The notes under the pieces: model-generated
Database searches by the model: none
The model's input: only the letters and a program-made list of their open reading frames with translations
What the model was told of the DNA's origin: nothing
Part shown: positions 34,286-44,102 of the stretch, one piece after another
How the letters are laid out: each line of letters opens with the position of its first letter
How positions within the stretch are numbered: the stretch's first letter is position 1
Program-made: the position numbers and the translations under genes
Source of the DNA: Paenibacillus woosongensis
GTDB lineage: Bacteria; Bacillota; Bacilli; Paenibacillales; Paenibacillaceae
Length of the DNA: 64,000 nucleotides
Assembly (NCBI RefSeq): GCF_009725165.1
Contig: NZ_WNZW01000012.1
Coordinates: 1 to 64,000 of the forward strand
Reading direction: 5' to 3'

Positions 34286-35320
34286 ATGGCATCTAAATGG
34301 ATCGACTTTATCAAATACAAAGGGATGGTTTGGAAACCACCATTAGCTGCAGCACTGTCCTGGGCGATCGCGGAATGGGCTGGGTCTAAGCATCCTTACT
34401 TAGCTCCTCTGACGGTCATTTTGTCGATTCAATTAACCGTGGACAAGTCCGTGCAATTTGCATGGCAGCGGGTCATCGGCACCGTCGCTGGCGTCCTTTT
34501 TACTGCAGCTATAGCGCCATATCTTAGTTTGAACGCTTGGAGCATCGGACTGCTTCTTCTTGTTGGCGCCTTGATCGTAACAGGGCTGAAATTGGAGCAT
34601 GACCTCTTAATCCAAGTTGCGCTCAGCATTTTATTAGTGCTGTACTTTCACAACAAAATGCCCAGCTATCCCCTTGATCGAATCCGCGATACGGTAATCG
34701 GCGCGATCGTTGCCTTACTCATCCAGATATTCATCTTCCCCCCTGATTCCGTAAACAAAGCGCAAACCAAGATCAGACAATTCGCGGGCCATCTATCCGA
34801 TCATTACATGAACGCTGCAATTTGGGTTAATGCAGGCTCCCCTTCAAACGAAGCCAATACATTGCAAACCGAATTGCAATCCCTATTCCAGGAGCTTCAT
34901 CAAACGACAATCGAGCTGAACAAAGCGGAGCAAAGCTTGCGATTCAATCCGCTAGGCCGCAAAAAACGCGTTGCCTTAAAAAAATTAAACCGGCAGATGG
35001 AGCAGCTCCGGTCAGGGTTTGCCAATCTTGCCGACATGATCCGAATATTCGCGAACTGGTCCTACAGCGACAAATTTGCGGAAGAGGATCAACGGATGTG
35101 GGCTGCGCATATGAACGTATTAGCGAAGCTAATTAAGGATTGGAGAAGTACATTCGATGATCCGGCGGCCTGCAGCTTGGTTAACGTTGAAGCGATCCTA
35201 CAAATAAAGGCGCCTGCCCATATGGAAAATTATCAGTACCCGATCGCGTTATATACAAACGCCCAACAAGTCGTTCAGGATTTCCGTCTTGCAGCGACTT
35301 TATCCAGCAAAGCCCGATAA
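34286..35320 (+). CDS. FUSC family membrane protein (aromatic acid exporter-like)
   Basis: 344 residues. Residues about 15-155 form five or six membrane helices (HPYLAPLTVILSIQLTV, RVIGTVAGVLFTAAIAPYL), the FUSC/ArAE arrangement, followed by a long helical cytoplasmic domain. Members export aromatic carboxylates or are of unknown role. The ATG at 34286 is chosen with GGAGAG 9 bases ahead; earlier in-frame ATGs at 34238 and 34271 have no site. Its 3' end overlaps the convergent pucB-like gene by 46 bases. Confidence 0.8.
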   Translation: MASKWIDFIKYKGMVWKPPLAAALSWAIAEWAGSKHPYLAPLTVILSIQLTVDKSVQFAWQRVIGTVAGVLFTAAIAPYLSLNAWSIGLLLLVGALIVTGLKLEHDLLIQVALSILLVLYFHNKMPSYPLDRIRDTVIGAIVALLIQIFIFPPDSVNKAQTKIRQFAGHLSDHYMNAAIWVNAGSPSNEANTLQTELQSLFQELHQTTIELNKAEQSLRFNPLGRKKRVALKKLNRQMEQLRSGFANLADMIRIFANWSYSDKFAEEDQRMWAAHMNVLAKLIKDWRSTFDDPAACSLVNVEAILQIKAPAHMENYQYPIALYTNAQQVVQDFRLAATLSSKAR

Positions 35321-35919
35321 TCTTCAGCGTCATCTACATCCATGAACAGATCTGCGATGAGAAAATCGAGGCAAATTCCCGTCCCTTCCCTACGGATAAG
35401 ATGGCAAGCTCCCCGGTCGCCTTGCAGCTCCAGAAGCTGCGGGAACATTTGCTGAGCAAAAATAACAGGTGGTCTAGGGAGTCCCTCATAACTCGCGGCC
35501 GTGAAACCAACGCTGCTGTTGGCTTGTTGCTCTGCTTGAAAATAGGCAAGCAGTTCATTAATCATCGCATTCGTAATTAAAGGCTGATCCGCCAGCAATA
35601 CCATCGCGGCTGCCGCTCCCATCGCGAGCGCGGCCTTTACGCCGCAACGAAGAGAATACGCTTGGCCCAAACGGGCTTCCGGGCAGTAAATGGAAGACCA
35701 TTTCCGTTTGACCGGGGCCCGGTATAAGGCATCATCCATCCAATCCCCCGCAGCGTCGTTTCGGATGACCACAACATAATCCAATTTAGAGTTTAGAGCG
35801 GCGGCCAGCGCATAATTCCCCAATTTCATAGATCCGAGTGGAAGCTGAAGTTTATCCGAACCCATTCGGGTGCTTTGCCCTGCCGCCAAATAGATGCCAA
35901 CGATTGGATTCTCCCTCAC
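35275..35919 (-). CDS. pucB: Xanthine dehydrogenase accessory nucleotidyltransferase (PucB/MocA family)
   Basis: 214 residues. The N-terminal IVGIYLAAGQSTRMGSDKLQLP is the nucleotidyltransferase loop of MobA/MocA-like enzymes and AMVLLADQPLITNAMI the metal-binding region. MocA adds a cytidyl group to the molybdenum cofactor; PucB of B. subtilis is needed for xanthine dehydrogenase activity. ATG overlaps the stop of the XdhC-like gene by 4 bases. Last gene of the xanthine dehydrogenase operon. Confidence 0.85.
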   Translation of the reverse strand: MRENPIVGIYLAAGQSTRMGSDKLQLPLGSMKLGNYALAAALNSKLDYVVVIRNDAAGDWMDDALYRAPVKRKWSSIYCPEARLGQAYSLRCGVKAALAMGAAAAMVLLADQPLITNAMINELLAYFQAEQQANSSVGFTAASYEGLPRPPVIFAQQMFPQLLELQGDRGACHLIRREGTGICLDFLIADLFMDVDDAEDYRALLDKVAARRKS

Positions 35920-36956
35920 CGGGAATCACTACTAAGCTTTCTTTTTCTTCTATACGTATAGATGATCTCTGCGAGAATGCTCACTGCGATTTCCTCCGGC
36001 CCCTCTGCACCAATCGCAAGTCCTACCGGGGAATGGACTTTCATCTGCACCGGTTCGTCTCGCAACAAGCGCTCCGTTCTAGTTTTCGATCCCAGGATAC
36101 CGAGGTAACCCAGCTGCCGTTCAGACAGCAACCGAATCAACTGCTGATCCCTCCTGAAATTATGCGTCATCACGACAGCGTAATCGTCGGTTGTGACATG
36201 AATCAGCTCCATCGTTTCCTTAGGAAAACCAATGATTATGGATTCGGCATCCGGAAAATAACGCCGCTCGCAATAATCGGGCCTCCAGTCAGAGACGGTG
36301 ACGGAAAAACCAGTTTTTGCGGCAATAGCGGCTAGCGGTCTGGCGTCTGGCCCGGCACCAAACAGAATCAGCCGCGGTTTGGGATAATAGGTATGGACAA
36401 ATACATCCGATTGCAGAGCTGCCACGAACTCCATTCCGCTGCTCGGCGATTCCCCAGACGGCGACCATTCCAGCAGCGATGGCGGAATTTCTCCCCTCCA
36501 CTCCCCGAACAGATGCTGATCCCTGGTCAGGAATCCATAATCGATCACCGAGCCATTCGCGTCAAACCTTTTCACAAGTTTGACTTCGGAGCGAACCTCC
36601 AAATATTGTTTTAAAGTGCCTAAATGCGCTGCCAGTACATCATTGACCGGTTCCAGTGCTACATGAACAACACCGCCGCAGCCCGTTTCTTCCCCCCAGG
36701 ACAGCGGGTCCGAGGATTGCATATCGAACGCGAAGCTGCGTGAAGCCCCTGAGGCCAGAATATCCGGCACGCTGTGCGCCAGAGCAGCTTCCAGACAGCC
36801 TGCACTGAGCACCCCGATTTGCGAACCGTCTTCAAGAAACAGCATGGAGGTTCCTTCTTTGCGATACGCACTTCCTTCCACACGAATAATCGTCGCAAGT
36901 ACCCCTTTTAAACCGGTCTGCTGAATCGTTTCCACAATACGGTGAATTTCTTCCAA
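35916..36956 (-). CDS. pucA: XdhC/CoxI family molybdoenzyme maturation protein (PucA-like)
   Basis: 346 residues. XdhC proteins bind molybdenum cofactor, help its sulfuration and hand it to xanthine dehydrogenase. The N-terminal part holds VLATIIRVEGSAYRKEGTSML and GVLSAGCLEAALA; the C-terminal Rossmann part holds PRLILFGAGPDARPLAAIAAKTGFSVTVSD and MTHNFRRDQQLI. A TTG start with GAGGAGGGGCAGGT. Lies between the iron-sulfur subunit gene (26 bases apart) and pucB. Confidence 0.9.
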   Translation of the reverse strand: MEEIHRIVETIQQTGLKGVLATIIRVEGSAYRKEGTSMLFLEDGSQIGVLSAGCLEAALAHSVPDILASGASRSFAFDMQSSDPLSWGEETGCGGVVHVALEPVNDVLAAHLGTLKQYLEVRSEVKLVKRFDANGSVIDYGFLTRDQHLFGEWRGEIPPSLLEWSPSGESPSSGMEFVAALQSDVFVHTYYPKPRLILFGAGPDARPLAAIAAKTGFSVTVSDWRPDYCERRYFPDAESIIIGFPKETMELIHVTTDDYAVVMTHNFRRDQQLIRLLSERQLGYLGILGSKTRTERLLRDEPVQMKVHSPVGLAIGAEGPEEIAVSILAEIIYTYRRKRKLSSDSR

Positions 36957-36981
36957 ACCTGCCCCTCCTCAGCTCCAGAGC

Positions 36982-37473
36982 TTATAGGTTCCTTCCTTTA
37001 TCCGTATGAGATGTAAAAACATCCTTAACGGCGCGATGAATTTCTTCATAGGAGGTACACCTGCATATGTTGGATTCCAGCCATACTCGAACAGTTTCTT
37101 CATTGGCATGGGGATGGGCATGCCGCAGCCCTTCACAGTTCATGATAAATCCAGGGGTACAGTAACCGCATTGAAAGGCCTGGTTTTCAGCAAAAGCACG
37201 CTGTACGTCAGTGCCTATTAGCCCCTCGATTGTTGTAATTTGCTTCCCCCGGGCCTCCACAGTGAGCATTAGGCATGATTTCATGGGCAGGCCATCTACT
37301 AGAATCGTGCACGCGCCGCAGTCTCCGTTATTGCAGCCAGGCTTGCATCCTGTGAGCCCGAGATGATCGCGAAGCGTATACAGCAGGGTCTCGGCAGCCC
37401 TCACCCGGACCGTTCGCTGTTCCCCATTCACCTGCAATTCGACTCGATGATGATCGGTATCGAAGGAGGACAT
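36982..37473 (-). CDS. pucE: Xanthine dehydrogenase 2Fe-2S subunit
   Basis: 163 residues with the two [2Fe-2S] domains of the small subunit. First cluster: CKPGCNNGDCGACTILVDG and a Cys in MKSCLM near residue 67. Second cluster: CGYCTPGF near 101 and CRCTSYEEI near 138. It passes electrons from the molybdenum site to FAD. ATG at 37473 with AAGGTGAAAGG; the longer frame to 37506 overlaps the FAD subunit gene and is not needed. Symbol by analogy with B. subtilis pucE. Confidence 0.92.
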   Translation of the reverse strand: MSSFDTDHHRVELQVNGEQRTVRVRAAETLLYTLRDHLGLTGCKPGCNNGDCGACTILVDGLPMKSCLMLTVEARGKQITTIEGLIGTDVQRAFAENQAFQCGYCTPGFIMNCEGLRHAHPHANEETVRVWLESNICRCTSYEEIHRAVKDVFTSHTDKGRNL

Positions 37474-37477
37474 CCTT

Positions 37478-38311
37478 TCACCTTCTTTCCAGTCTATGTA
37501 CCGCATCAGCCATCGTTTGCTTCAATACAAATTCCCGGTACGCGGGTGAACCCTCCACATTATCCAGTAATGGTGCAGGAAGATGGCCGATGGCCAGTTC
37601 AATTCTTTCTGCAAGCGGTAAGGATGAATCGTTCAGCGCCTCATCGATTTCCGCGGACCGAAAAGGGAATGCGCACACACCGCTGTAGGCGGTGCGAATC
37701 TCATGATTTATCCTAAGCGCAGCTAATGTAACGAGCGGGTAGCCGACTTGGCCAATCTCCCGCTTTTTGAAATACGCAAATGGCAGTGATATATAGTCGC
37801 GGTCGATTTGAATTTGCACAATAAACTCTCCGCCCGCAAGCCTTATTTGTTGGTTGAAGACCTGATGAATAGATGCCACTCTGATCCCGTGAGTTCCTGC
37901 TATAACCATCCGGCTATTTGCTAACAGCAGGGGAAGAACCGCCTCCCGATAATGAATTTTGCCGCTAATGTTGCCTCCGAGCGTGATTTTATTCCGGGCG
38001 GTCTGGTCAGCGACTCCCTCTGCCGTTGCACTGAGCAGCGGAAACGGGTTGGCTTCGGACAAAGCCGATAATGTCACGCACGCACCAATAACCAGCATAT
38101 CCTTCTGCATCGTGAGTACGTTGCACTCTGGAATGGACTTCAAATCGATAACAGCTCCCGTTTGAATAGAGTTGGCCCGGGCAAAGGTAATGATTTCCGT
38201 CCCTCCAGCATAATACAGAGGCCTTTTCCCTTGTTCGTGCAGATGCTGATATAAATCTACAGCCATCTGAATGGTAGTAGGATGGTAGTATTCAAAATCA
38301 AACGGAATCAT
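37478..38311 (-). CDS. pucC: Xanthine dehydrogenase FAD-binding subunit
   Basis: 277 residues, FAD-binding PCMH-type subunit. Family marks are RPLYYAGGTEIITFAR near residue 34, LTLGGNISGKIHYREAVLPLLLA near 110 and FAYFKKREIGQVGYPLVTLAAL near 170. It passes electrons from the iron-sulfur clusters to the acceptor. GGAGGACGATTC precedes the ATG, which lies inside the end of the large subunit gene (14-base overlap). Confidence 0.92.
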   Translation of the reverse strand: MIPFDFEYYHPTTIQMAVDLYQHLHEQGKRPLYYAGGTEIITFARANSIQTGAVIDLKSIPECNVLTMQKDMLVIGACVTLSALSEANPFPLLSATAEGVADQTARNKITLGGNISGKIHYREAVLPLLLANSRMVIAGTHGIRVASIHQVFNQQIRLAGGEFIVQIQIDRDYISLPFAYFKKREIGQVGYPLVTLAALRINHEIRTAYSGVCAFPFRSAEIDEALNDSSLPLAERIELAIGHLPAPLLDNVEGSPAYREFVLKQTMADAVHRLERR

Positions 38312-40643
38312 GAATCGTCCTCCAAATCATCTCCGGCGTCAGGGGCAGCTGATTAAGCTCTACGCCGGCAGCTGCTGACAAGCTGTTCGCCAATGCCGCA
38401 GGCATGCCAATCAAGCCATGCTCACCGATTCCGCGCAGTCCATATGGTGCTTCCAGATGAGGTGTCTCGACGAAATCCACGATATACTCGGGCTGTTCTC
38501 CATAGCGAATGAGCTTGTAAGTTCGAAATTGGCGATTCAATATGGCCCCGTTTGGGTTGAAGCGAAATGCCTCCCGGCTGGCAAGGCTTAACCCCATACT
38601 CATGCCGCCCGTAACCTGAGCACGGGCAAAACCCGGGTTAATGACCCGGCCGGCATCGATGACCGTTGCTGCTTTAACGATTCTGTAGGTGTAATCTCTT
38701 GTATTGAACTCCACTTCAACGGCCTGTGCGCCTACCGTCCATTCCGGTCCAGGATTCCCCCTGCCTGTTACAGGATCCAAAAAGGTTAAATGTCGCATCG
38801 TGTAGCTTCCGCGTCCGATAACCTGGCTTCCGATCGTGTTGCCGTTCGGGAAGGTGTATCCGTTGGCGATTTGTTCGAGAGCTACCCCCGTCTCAGGGCG
38901 GGTTTTACGGAAGACTCTCCCTCCGCCGATATCCAGATCTGCCGGCGGACATTGAAGTACGATAGAAGCCAGGTTTTTTAACTGCATGATTGCATCGTCA
39001 GCGGCCTGCAGAATCGCATTCCCCACCAAAAAGGTGCTCCGGCTAGCGACCGTCTTCCATAGCTCGGGGTCTTTATCGGTATCTATATCCATACGAATCT
39101 CTATCTTCCGATCATCCATACGGAATCGTTCCGCCAGTATTTGAGTAAGGGCCGTCCTAGTGCCTTGACCAACTTCCACGGCACCGCATAGCAGATGAAT
39201 GCTTCCGTCCGGATTAAATTTGATCATAGCCCCCGCCCCGGCATTGGTTGGCGTATTTGAGTTTTTCCAGAAGCAGCATATCCCTTTAGCTTTAACGAGA
39301 TGGCCGTTTGCTTCGATTTGTGGACGGTCATTCCAATGGATCAGCGTTTTCAATTTGGCAATGCATGCTGGTAAATCACCGATATTGCTGCTATTCAGCT
39401 TCGTTTGCGTCGGGGTTGTATCTCCCGGTCCAATGGCATTCATATAACGAAGCTCTAGAGGATCCATATTTAACCGGTCTGCCATCATATTCATAGCCCT
39501 TTCCATAGCAAACGTCAGCTCCGGATGTCCGAAGCCGCGAAAGGAAGTGGAATAGGGATGATTTGTATATATACATAAGGAATCACATTGGACGTTATCG
39601 ATGCGGTAAGGCCCTGTGCAATCGGTAGCTCCGGCACGGCTCATAATCGGCCCCCGGTCCGAATAGGCCCCGCCGTCAAACAGATGCAGAATTTCTACGG
39701 CCATGATTTTCCCTTCCCGGGTGCAGCCAAGCTTGATTGTCGATTCCAATCCGATATGAACCGGGGAGGAGACCATATCCAGCTCCCTGGAATTTGCAAG
39801 TTTGACAGCTCTTCCGCCAACGGCAAGCGAAGCCAAATAAGCGAGATATTCTAACTGAACTGCCGATTTGCCGCCATAGCTTCCTCCTACCAGCGGAGTG
39901 TGAACGGTGACTTCGTGAAGCGGAATATGAAAGTAGCGGCTAATATCCTTTTGGATTACATAAGGGGATTGCGAAGCGGAATGGATGCTGACTTTGCCGC
40001 CGGGCTTAATTTCTGCTATACTGCATCGCACTTCCATCGCGGCGTGATCCGATTGAGGCAATCGGACCTGAACCGTAACGATATGATCACTATTCCTCCA
40101 ACCTTCCTCCATATTCCCTTTGCGGATTCTTGTCCGGTTCGCAATATTCGTGCCCGGCTCCGGGTAGACCTGTTCGCTTCTTTCATATGTCGCCAGATGC
40201 TCATGAAGGAGCGGTGCGCCGACCTGCAAAGCTTCGCTTGGACTAAAAACAGCAGGCAAAACCTCATAATCCACTTGAATTTGAAGCGCAGCCATCTCGG
40301 CAGTGTACTCTTCTTCCGCGACCACCAGAGCAACAGGCTCGCCAAAATATCTTACTTTGTCCATTGCGAGAGGCGGCCGGTCTGCCAAAGGGGACCCAGT
40401 CAATACCGGGTAATATTCACCGGTTATGACGGCTTTTACACCTGGTATCCTCCAGACTTTCGACGTATCTATCGATTTAATTTTCGCGTGGGCATGGGGG
40501 CTAACGGCTATTTTGGCATGCAAAAGCCCCGGTCTCAAAAAATCATTAACATAGCGGGCTGCCCCGGTAATCTTCTCGCCTGTTTCCCTTCTGGGAACGC
40601 TTGTTCCAAACGAATGCCCGATCTTCGCCCCCTCCTTTTGCAA
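38298..40643 (-). CDS. pucD: Xanthine dehydrogenase molybdopterin-binding subunit
   Basis: 781 residues. The N-terminal region (IGHSFGTSVPRRETGEKITGAARYVNDF) and the aldehyde/xanthine dehydrogenase core (GSYGGKSAVQLEYLAYLA, NHPYSTSFRGFGHPE) are those of the large molybdenum subunit; the C-terminal LRGIGEHGLIGMPAALANSL carries the likely catalytic Glu. The enzyme oxidises hypoxanthine and xanthine to urate, although related enzymes act on other N-heterocycles. Best start is a TTG at 40643 behind AGGAAGATTGAT; a second purine-rich site (AAAAGGAGGGGG) lies inside the first codons, so a non-standard downstream start is possible. First gene of the operon, divergent from the 40809 gene. Confidence 0.88.
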   Translation of the reverse strand: MQKEGAKIGHSFGTSVPRRETGEKITGAARYVNDFLRPGLLHAKIAVSPHAHAKIKSIDTSKVWRIPGVKAVITGEYYPVLTGSPLADRPPLAMDKVRYFGEPVALVVAEEEYTAEMAALQIQVDYEVLPAVFSPSEALQVGAPLLHEHLATYERSEQVYPEPGTNIANRTRIRKGNMEEGWRNSDHIVTVQVRLPQSDHAAMEVRCSIAEIKPGGKVSIHSASQSPYVIQKDISRYFHIPLHEVTVHTPLVGGSYGGKSAVQLEYLAYLASLAVGGRAVKLANSRELDMVSSPVHIGLESTIKLGCTREGKIMAVEILHLFDGGAYSDRGPIMSRAGATDCTGPYRIDNVQCDSLCIYTNHPYSTSFRGFGHPELTFAMERAMNMMADRLNMDPLELRYMNAIGPGDTTPTQTKLNSSNIGDLPACIAKLKTLIHWNDRPQIEANGHLVKAKGICCFWKNSNTPTNAGAGAMIKFNPDGSIHLLCGAVEVGQGTRTALTQILAERFRMDDRKIEIRMDIDTDKDPELWKTVASRSTFLVGNAILQAADDAIMQLKNLASIVLQCPPADLDIGGGRVFRKTRPETGVALEQIANGYTFPNGNTIGSQVIGRGSYTMRHLTFLDPVTGRGNPGPEWTVGAQAVEVEFNTRDYTYRIVKAATVIDAGRVINPGFARAQVTGGMSMGLSLASREAFRFNPNGAILNRQFRTYKLIRYGEQPEYIVDFVETPHLEAPYGLRGIGEHGLIGMPAALANSLSAAAGVELNQLPLTPEMIWRTIHDSV

Positions 40644-40808
40644 ATCAATCTTCCTAATGTATATGTACAGTTACGCTTATTATTGTTATATAAGTACATA
40701 GCGGAACAAATGCTCAGGTATCGCTGTCGAATCACCTCATTGATGCAACCTTAGGTTCTCTTCTTGCGTAACATAATTATTACAGGCTCAGAAAGAGAGA
40801 GATATCTC
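40644..40808. promoter_or_regulatory. Divergent promoter region between pucD and the 40809 gene
   Basis: 165 bases. An AT-rich TATATAAC stretch near 40690 may be the minus-strand -10 region of the xanthine dehydrogenase operon. No PucR-like regulator gene is in the window. Confidence 0.35.
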
Positions 40809-41525
40809 ATGAACAATTCGGTTTCACTCAGACGAATAAAGGTCTCCACCCTGTTAGCGATCGCTGGCATCCTGCTCTTTTTCATGTTAGTCGTTCCTTT
40901 TTTCTATTCCTATTTCAGCCAATCCGTATTCTATTTCGAGCAGTATAAGTATAAACAAGCCCACGAGCAAGATCATATTACCGAATATCGCAGCTTGTCC
41001 GGGCCCCTAATCAAAGTACATCAGGAAGGCATTAATCGTAAAGTCGTTATCAATAATGAAAAGTATGCCATTCGTAAGGTAGGGGATCCGTTTAATATCA
41101 AGTATGAAGTGGCTTATCCAAACGGGAAGCTGTTCGAGGTCAATGACCATGGCGGTCTGCTTGTGAGTTACGATGAGAACGGAGATTGGTTTGTCCCCAT
41201 AACCGCATTTGACTCCAACGGACAAAAAATTTTGCCAAAAGGCGAAGTTGAACTCCTTAATCCCAGCGGGCTCGTCACCGCTGCTTATTCGGAATACCAC
41301 GATAAGCAAGGCGAGCCGGTCTTCTTTGTTTTTTCCATCCTCTTGTTGATTTACGGATGGTGCGGATATCGATATGAGAAGTTTCAGAACTTCCTTTTCA
41401 AAATGTCGTTCTACTGGCTTTGGGTCAAAGAGGCTGAACCAAGTGATTTCCATTATTTCATGTGTAAAGTGGGCGGAATAATTGTTATGATTCTGTCTGT
41501 CGTCTCATTCTTTAAATCCCTATAA
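40809..41525 (+). CDS. Conserved membrane protein of unknown function
   Basis: 238 residues. One membrane helix near residue 15-38, a soluble outside-facing domain (about 40-170) with DHGGLLVSYDENGDWFVPI, two close helices near 175-195 and a last helix at the C-terminus (VGGIIVMILSVVSFF). No family recognised. GAAAGAGAGAGATATCTC precedes the ATG at 40809; an upstream ATG at 40764 lacks a site. Closed by a terminator. Confidence 0.65.
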   Translation: MNNSVSLRRIKVSTLLAIAGILLFFMLVVPFFYSYFSQSVFYFEQYKYKQAHEQDHITEYRSLSGPLIKVHQEGINRKVVINNEKYAIRKVGDPFNIKYEVAYPNGKLFEVNDHGGLLVSYDENGDWFVPITAFDSNGQKILPKGEVELLNPSGLVTAAYSEYHDKQGEPVFFVFSILLLIYGWCGYRYEKFQNFLFKMSFYWLWVKEAEPSDFHYFMCKVGGIIVMILSVVSFFKSL

Positions 41526-41529
41526 CAAT

Positions 41530-41560
41530 AGCCGGGTCAATTCGACCCGGCTGCTCATTT
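41530..41560 (+). terminator. Rho-independent terminator
   Basis: AGCCGGGTC pairs with GACCCGGCT, loop of 5, followed by GCTCATTTTC. Confidence 0.75.
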
Positions 41561-41641
41561 TCATCTGCATCTGCTCAAAATGCGATTACCATAATCGGAG
41601 AACGCTTCTCCTTCATCCATTGCGCCAAAATATCGGATTCA

Positions 41642-42237
41642 TCAGATACGCTCCCTTCTCGGAAACAGCCAAATGGCCAAGCCGGCTGCAGCCAAAGCGA
41701 AAGTGCCCAGCTTGATCAGCGGTAGGGTCAGGCTTGAATTTCCCGGCTAATTTGAGCGCGTTCTTCCTGCCGGGCCAGTTCCTCATCGGAAGCGACGCGC
41801 CGCTGCATTTTGCGGTATTCGCTTAGCAAGGCTTCGTTTCGCGCCTCCGCCTCCTCTCCCCGCTTCCAGCTCATGCGAAAGACAATCAGCCCCGCCGCAA
41901 GCATAACCGCATACAAAGCAATATAGACGGGAGGCAAAGATGGATATTGTGCCGCTGAAGGAGCCATGGCGCTTAGAACCATTACAACGCCTGCAGACCA
42001 GGCATGTGCCTGCGGCAGTCTGAAAACAGCCTTCCCTGCCAGCAGGGTGAACACTAGGATCATGTAAGGATTAGCTGTGCCTGAAGACTCTGGCCATAAC
42101 ACGATACTTGCTGCAATTGATGCTGCGCTCAGATTGATCGTCAGCAGGAGCGGTTTCGCCGCATTCGAAGCTGCTTCCATAAGGGCGCAAACCCATGCCG
42201 CGCCTAACAAAGCCAACCAAATCCAATATGTACGCAT
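41642..42237 (-). pseudogene. Truncated sensor histidine kinase joined to the tail of another membrane protein
   Basis: The minus-strand frame from 42237 has four or five membrane helices, a charged cytoplasmic helix and then EERAQISREIQA, which is where the HisKA_3 phosphoacceptor helix of LytS/NarL-type kinases begins (ISREIHDSVGH in intact proteins); a stop follows at once at 41728 and no ATPase domain exists. In another frame the next bases read LTLPLIKLGTFALAAAGLAIW and PRRERI to a stop at 41642, a plain C-terminal membrane helix. A deletion has probably fused the front of a kinase gene to the end of another gene. No response regulator gene is adjacent. Confidence 0.65.
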
Positions 42238-42289
42238 AAACTGCTCCTAATTTAAACAGAAGATGAAATATAAACGAAGCACAGCAAAA

Positions 42290-42312
42290 AAGGGCTTGCC
42301 ATCAAGCCCCTT
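42290..42312 (-). terminator. Terminator of the selO gene
   Basis: On the minus strand AAGGGGCTTG pairs with CAAGCCCTT, followed by TTTT. Confidence 0.85.
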
Positions 42313-42376
42313 TCTGTCGCTGCCCCTGCTTCTTTGCTATCTTCATTTCACAAAGTTAAACAATCTATATTTGTTC

Positions 42377-43870
42377 TCACGTGCCACAGTAGGTTCGATA
42401 CGGGCGCTGTGATGGCTCCGGCAGCTTACAATATTCCGCCTGCTCTTCCGTATGCGCAAAAGGATCCGCAAGTGCGCCGAGCAGCCGCTCCATCACACTG
42501 TAATCTCCGTCCTTCTCTGCGGCTTCAAGCGCCTCTTCCACCCGATGATTACGCGGGATGACCGCAGGATTGCTGCTGCGCATAAGCTGCTGCGAAGCTT
42601 CCTGCGTTTCCTCCTGCCTCCCTAGGCGTTCCCTCCACTGCTGAAGCCATGGCTCGAACGCCTCGTCCTCAACCAAGGTTATGTCCTGCCACCGTTCAAA
42701 GGTTAATGCAAGGAACGTATTCGTGTAGTCTGCGCGGTGTTTGTGCATCAGCTTAAGAAGCTCCTTAATGAGCGTTTCATCCTCCGGCTCCGCATTAAAC
42801 AGCCCGAGCTTCGCCCGCATCCCTGCCAGCCAGTAGCCGTGAAACTGTTCGGTGAATCCGGCAATAGCCTCTTCCGCCAGCTTAAGCGCCTGCTCCTCGT
42901 CTTCATGCAACAGCAGGAGCAGGGCTTCCGCGAATCTCGCCAGGTTCCATGCGCCGATATAGGGCTGATTACCATAGGCATAGCGGCCCTGACTGTCGAT
43001 AGAGCTGAAGACGGTCGCCGGATCATACGCATCCATGAAGGCGCATGGCCCATAGTCAATCGTCTCTCCGCTGATCGTCATGTTATCGGTATTCATCACC
43101 CCGTGAATGAAACCAACCAGCTGCCACCTCGCGATCAGCTCAGCCTGGCGGCGAATAACCTGCCGAAGCAGAGCCAGATAGCGATTCCCTCCTGCCGCCG
43201 TATCCTCTTCCGCGTCGGGATAATGCCTCTCTAACGCATAATCGGCCAGCGCACGCAGCTCCTCGCCCTCTCCCCGCTGCGCGGCATATTGAAACGTGCC
43301 GACGCGCAAATGGCTGGACGCGATGCGGGTCAATATCGCGCCGGTCTGCTCCGACTCGCGCATGACGGTCTGTCCCGTCGTTACCACCGCGAGGCTGCGT
43401 GTCGTCGGGATGCCAAGCGCATGCATCGCTTCGCTGATAATGTACTCGCGCAGCATGGGGCCAAGCACCGCGCGGCCGTCTCCGCCACGGGAATATGGCG
43501 TCCGGCCCGAGCCTTTCAGCTGAATATCCACCCGCCGCCCTTGCGGCGTGATCTGTTCGCCGATTAGCACAGCCCGGCCGTCGCCCAGCATCGTGAAATA
43601 GCCGAATTGATGCCCGGCATAAGCCTGAGCGAGTGGCAAAGCTCCTTCGGGTATCTCATTGCCGGCGAACACGGCCGCACCTTCGCTGCCTTGCAGCAAT
43701 TGGGCATTCAACCCAAGTGATGCCGCAAGCGGTTCGTTAAACACGGCCAGTTCAGGTTCGCGCACGGGCACCGGTTTTTGCAAGGTATAAAATATTTCAG
43801 GAAGCCGAGCGTAGCTGTTATCAAATTTCCATCCTGCTTCTGTAATTGTTGTTTTATTCTCTGTCATCGT
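42377..43870 (-). CDS. selO: Protein adenylyltransferase SelO (YdiU/UPF0061 family)
   Basis: 497 residues. SelO is a pseudokinase-fold enzyme that transfers AMP from ATP to hydroxyl groups of proteins and is linked to oxidative stress. Marks: [12 protein letters not shown] near residue 14, [26 protein letters not shown] near 80, [30 protein letters not shown] near 115 and [29 protein letters not shown] near 250, which holds the metal-binding residues. Length is normal. ATG at 43870 follows GTGGAGATACG; an ATG at 43885 lacks a site. Confidence 0.93.
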   Translation of the reverse strand, partial: TMTENKTTITEAGWKFDNSYARLPEIFYTLQKPVPVREPELAVFNEPLAASLGLNAQLLQGSEGAAVFAGNEIPEGALPLAQAYAGHQFGYFTMLGDGRAVLIGEQITPQGRRVDIQLKGSGRTPYSRGGDGRAVLGPMLREYIISEAMHALGIPTTRSLAVVTTGQTVMRESEQTGAILTRIASSHLRVGTFQYAAQRGEGEELRALADYALERHYPDAEEDTAAGGNRYLALLRQVIRRQAELIARWQLVGFIHGVMNTDNMTISGETIDYGPCAFMDAYDPATVFSSIDSQGRYAYGNQPYIGAWNLARFAEALLLLLHEDEEQALKLAEEAIAGFTEQFHGYWLAGMRAKLGLFNAEPEDETLIKELLKLMHKHRADYTNTFLALTFERWQDITLVEDEAFEPWLQQWRERLGRQEETQEASQQLMRSSNPAVIPRNHRVEEALEAAEKDGDYSVMERLLGALADPFAHTEEQAEYCKLPEPSQRPYRTYCGT

Positions 43871-44080
43871 ATCTCCACTTTTCACGTTAGTTGTTGTATT
43901 CTAGCCGCTGCGGATAAGAAGGATTACCCGTATAGTATGCTCTGTAAATCCTTGCTTCATTATTTATATCTTACTTCAAGAGCATCCAAAAGAACACGAT
44001 ATTCCGCATCTTCTGTTGAAATATACTAATACATTATCGTCCAGCAATTACCAAACTGTTATATTATCGACCGAAATAAA

Positions 44081-44102
44081 AACAAGCCCTTGCGGGCTTG
44101 TT
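44081..44102 (-). terminator. Terminator of the glycosyltransferase gene
   Basis: AACAAGCCC pairs with GGGCTTGTT; on the minus strand TTTTATTTC follows. The stop codon of the gene lies in the stem. Confidence 0.85.
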
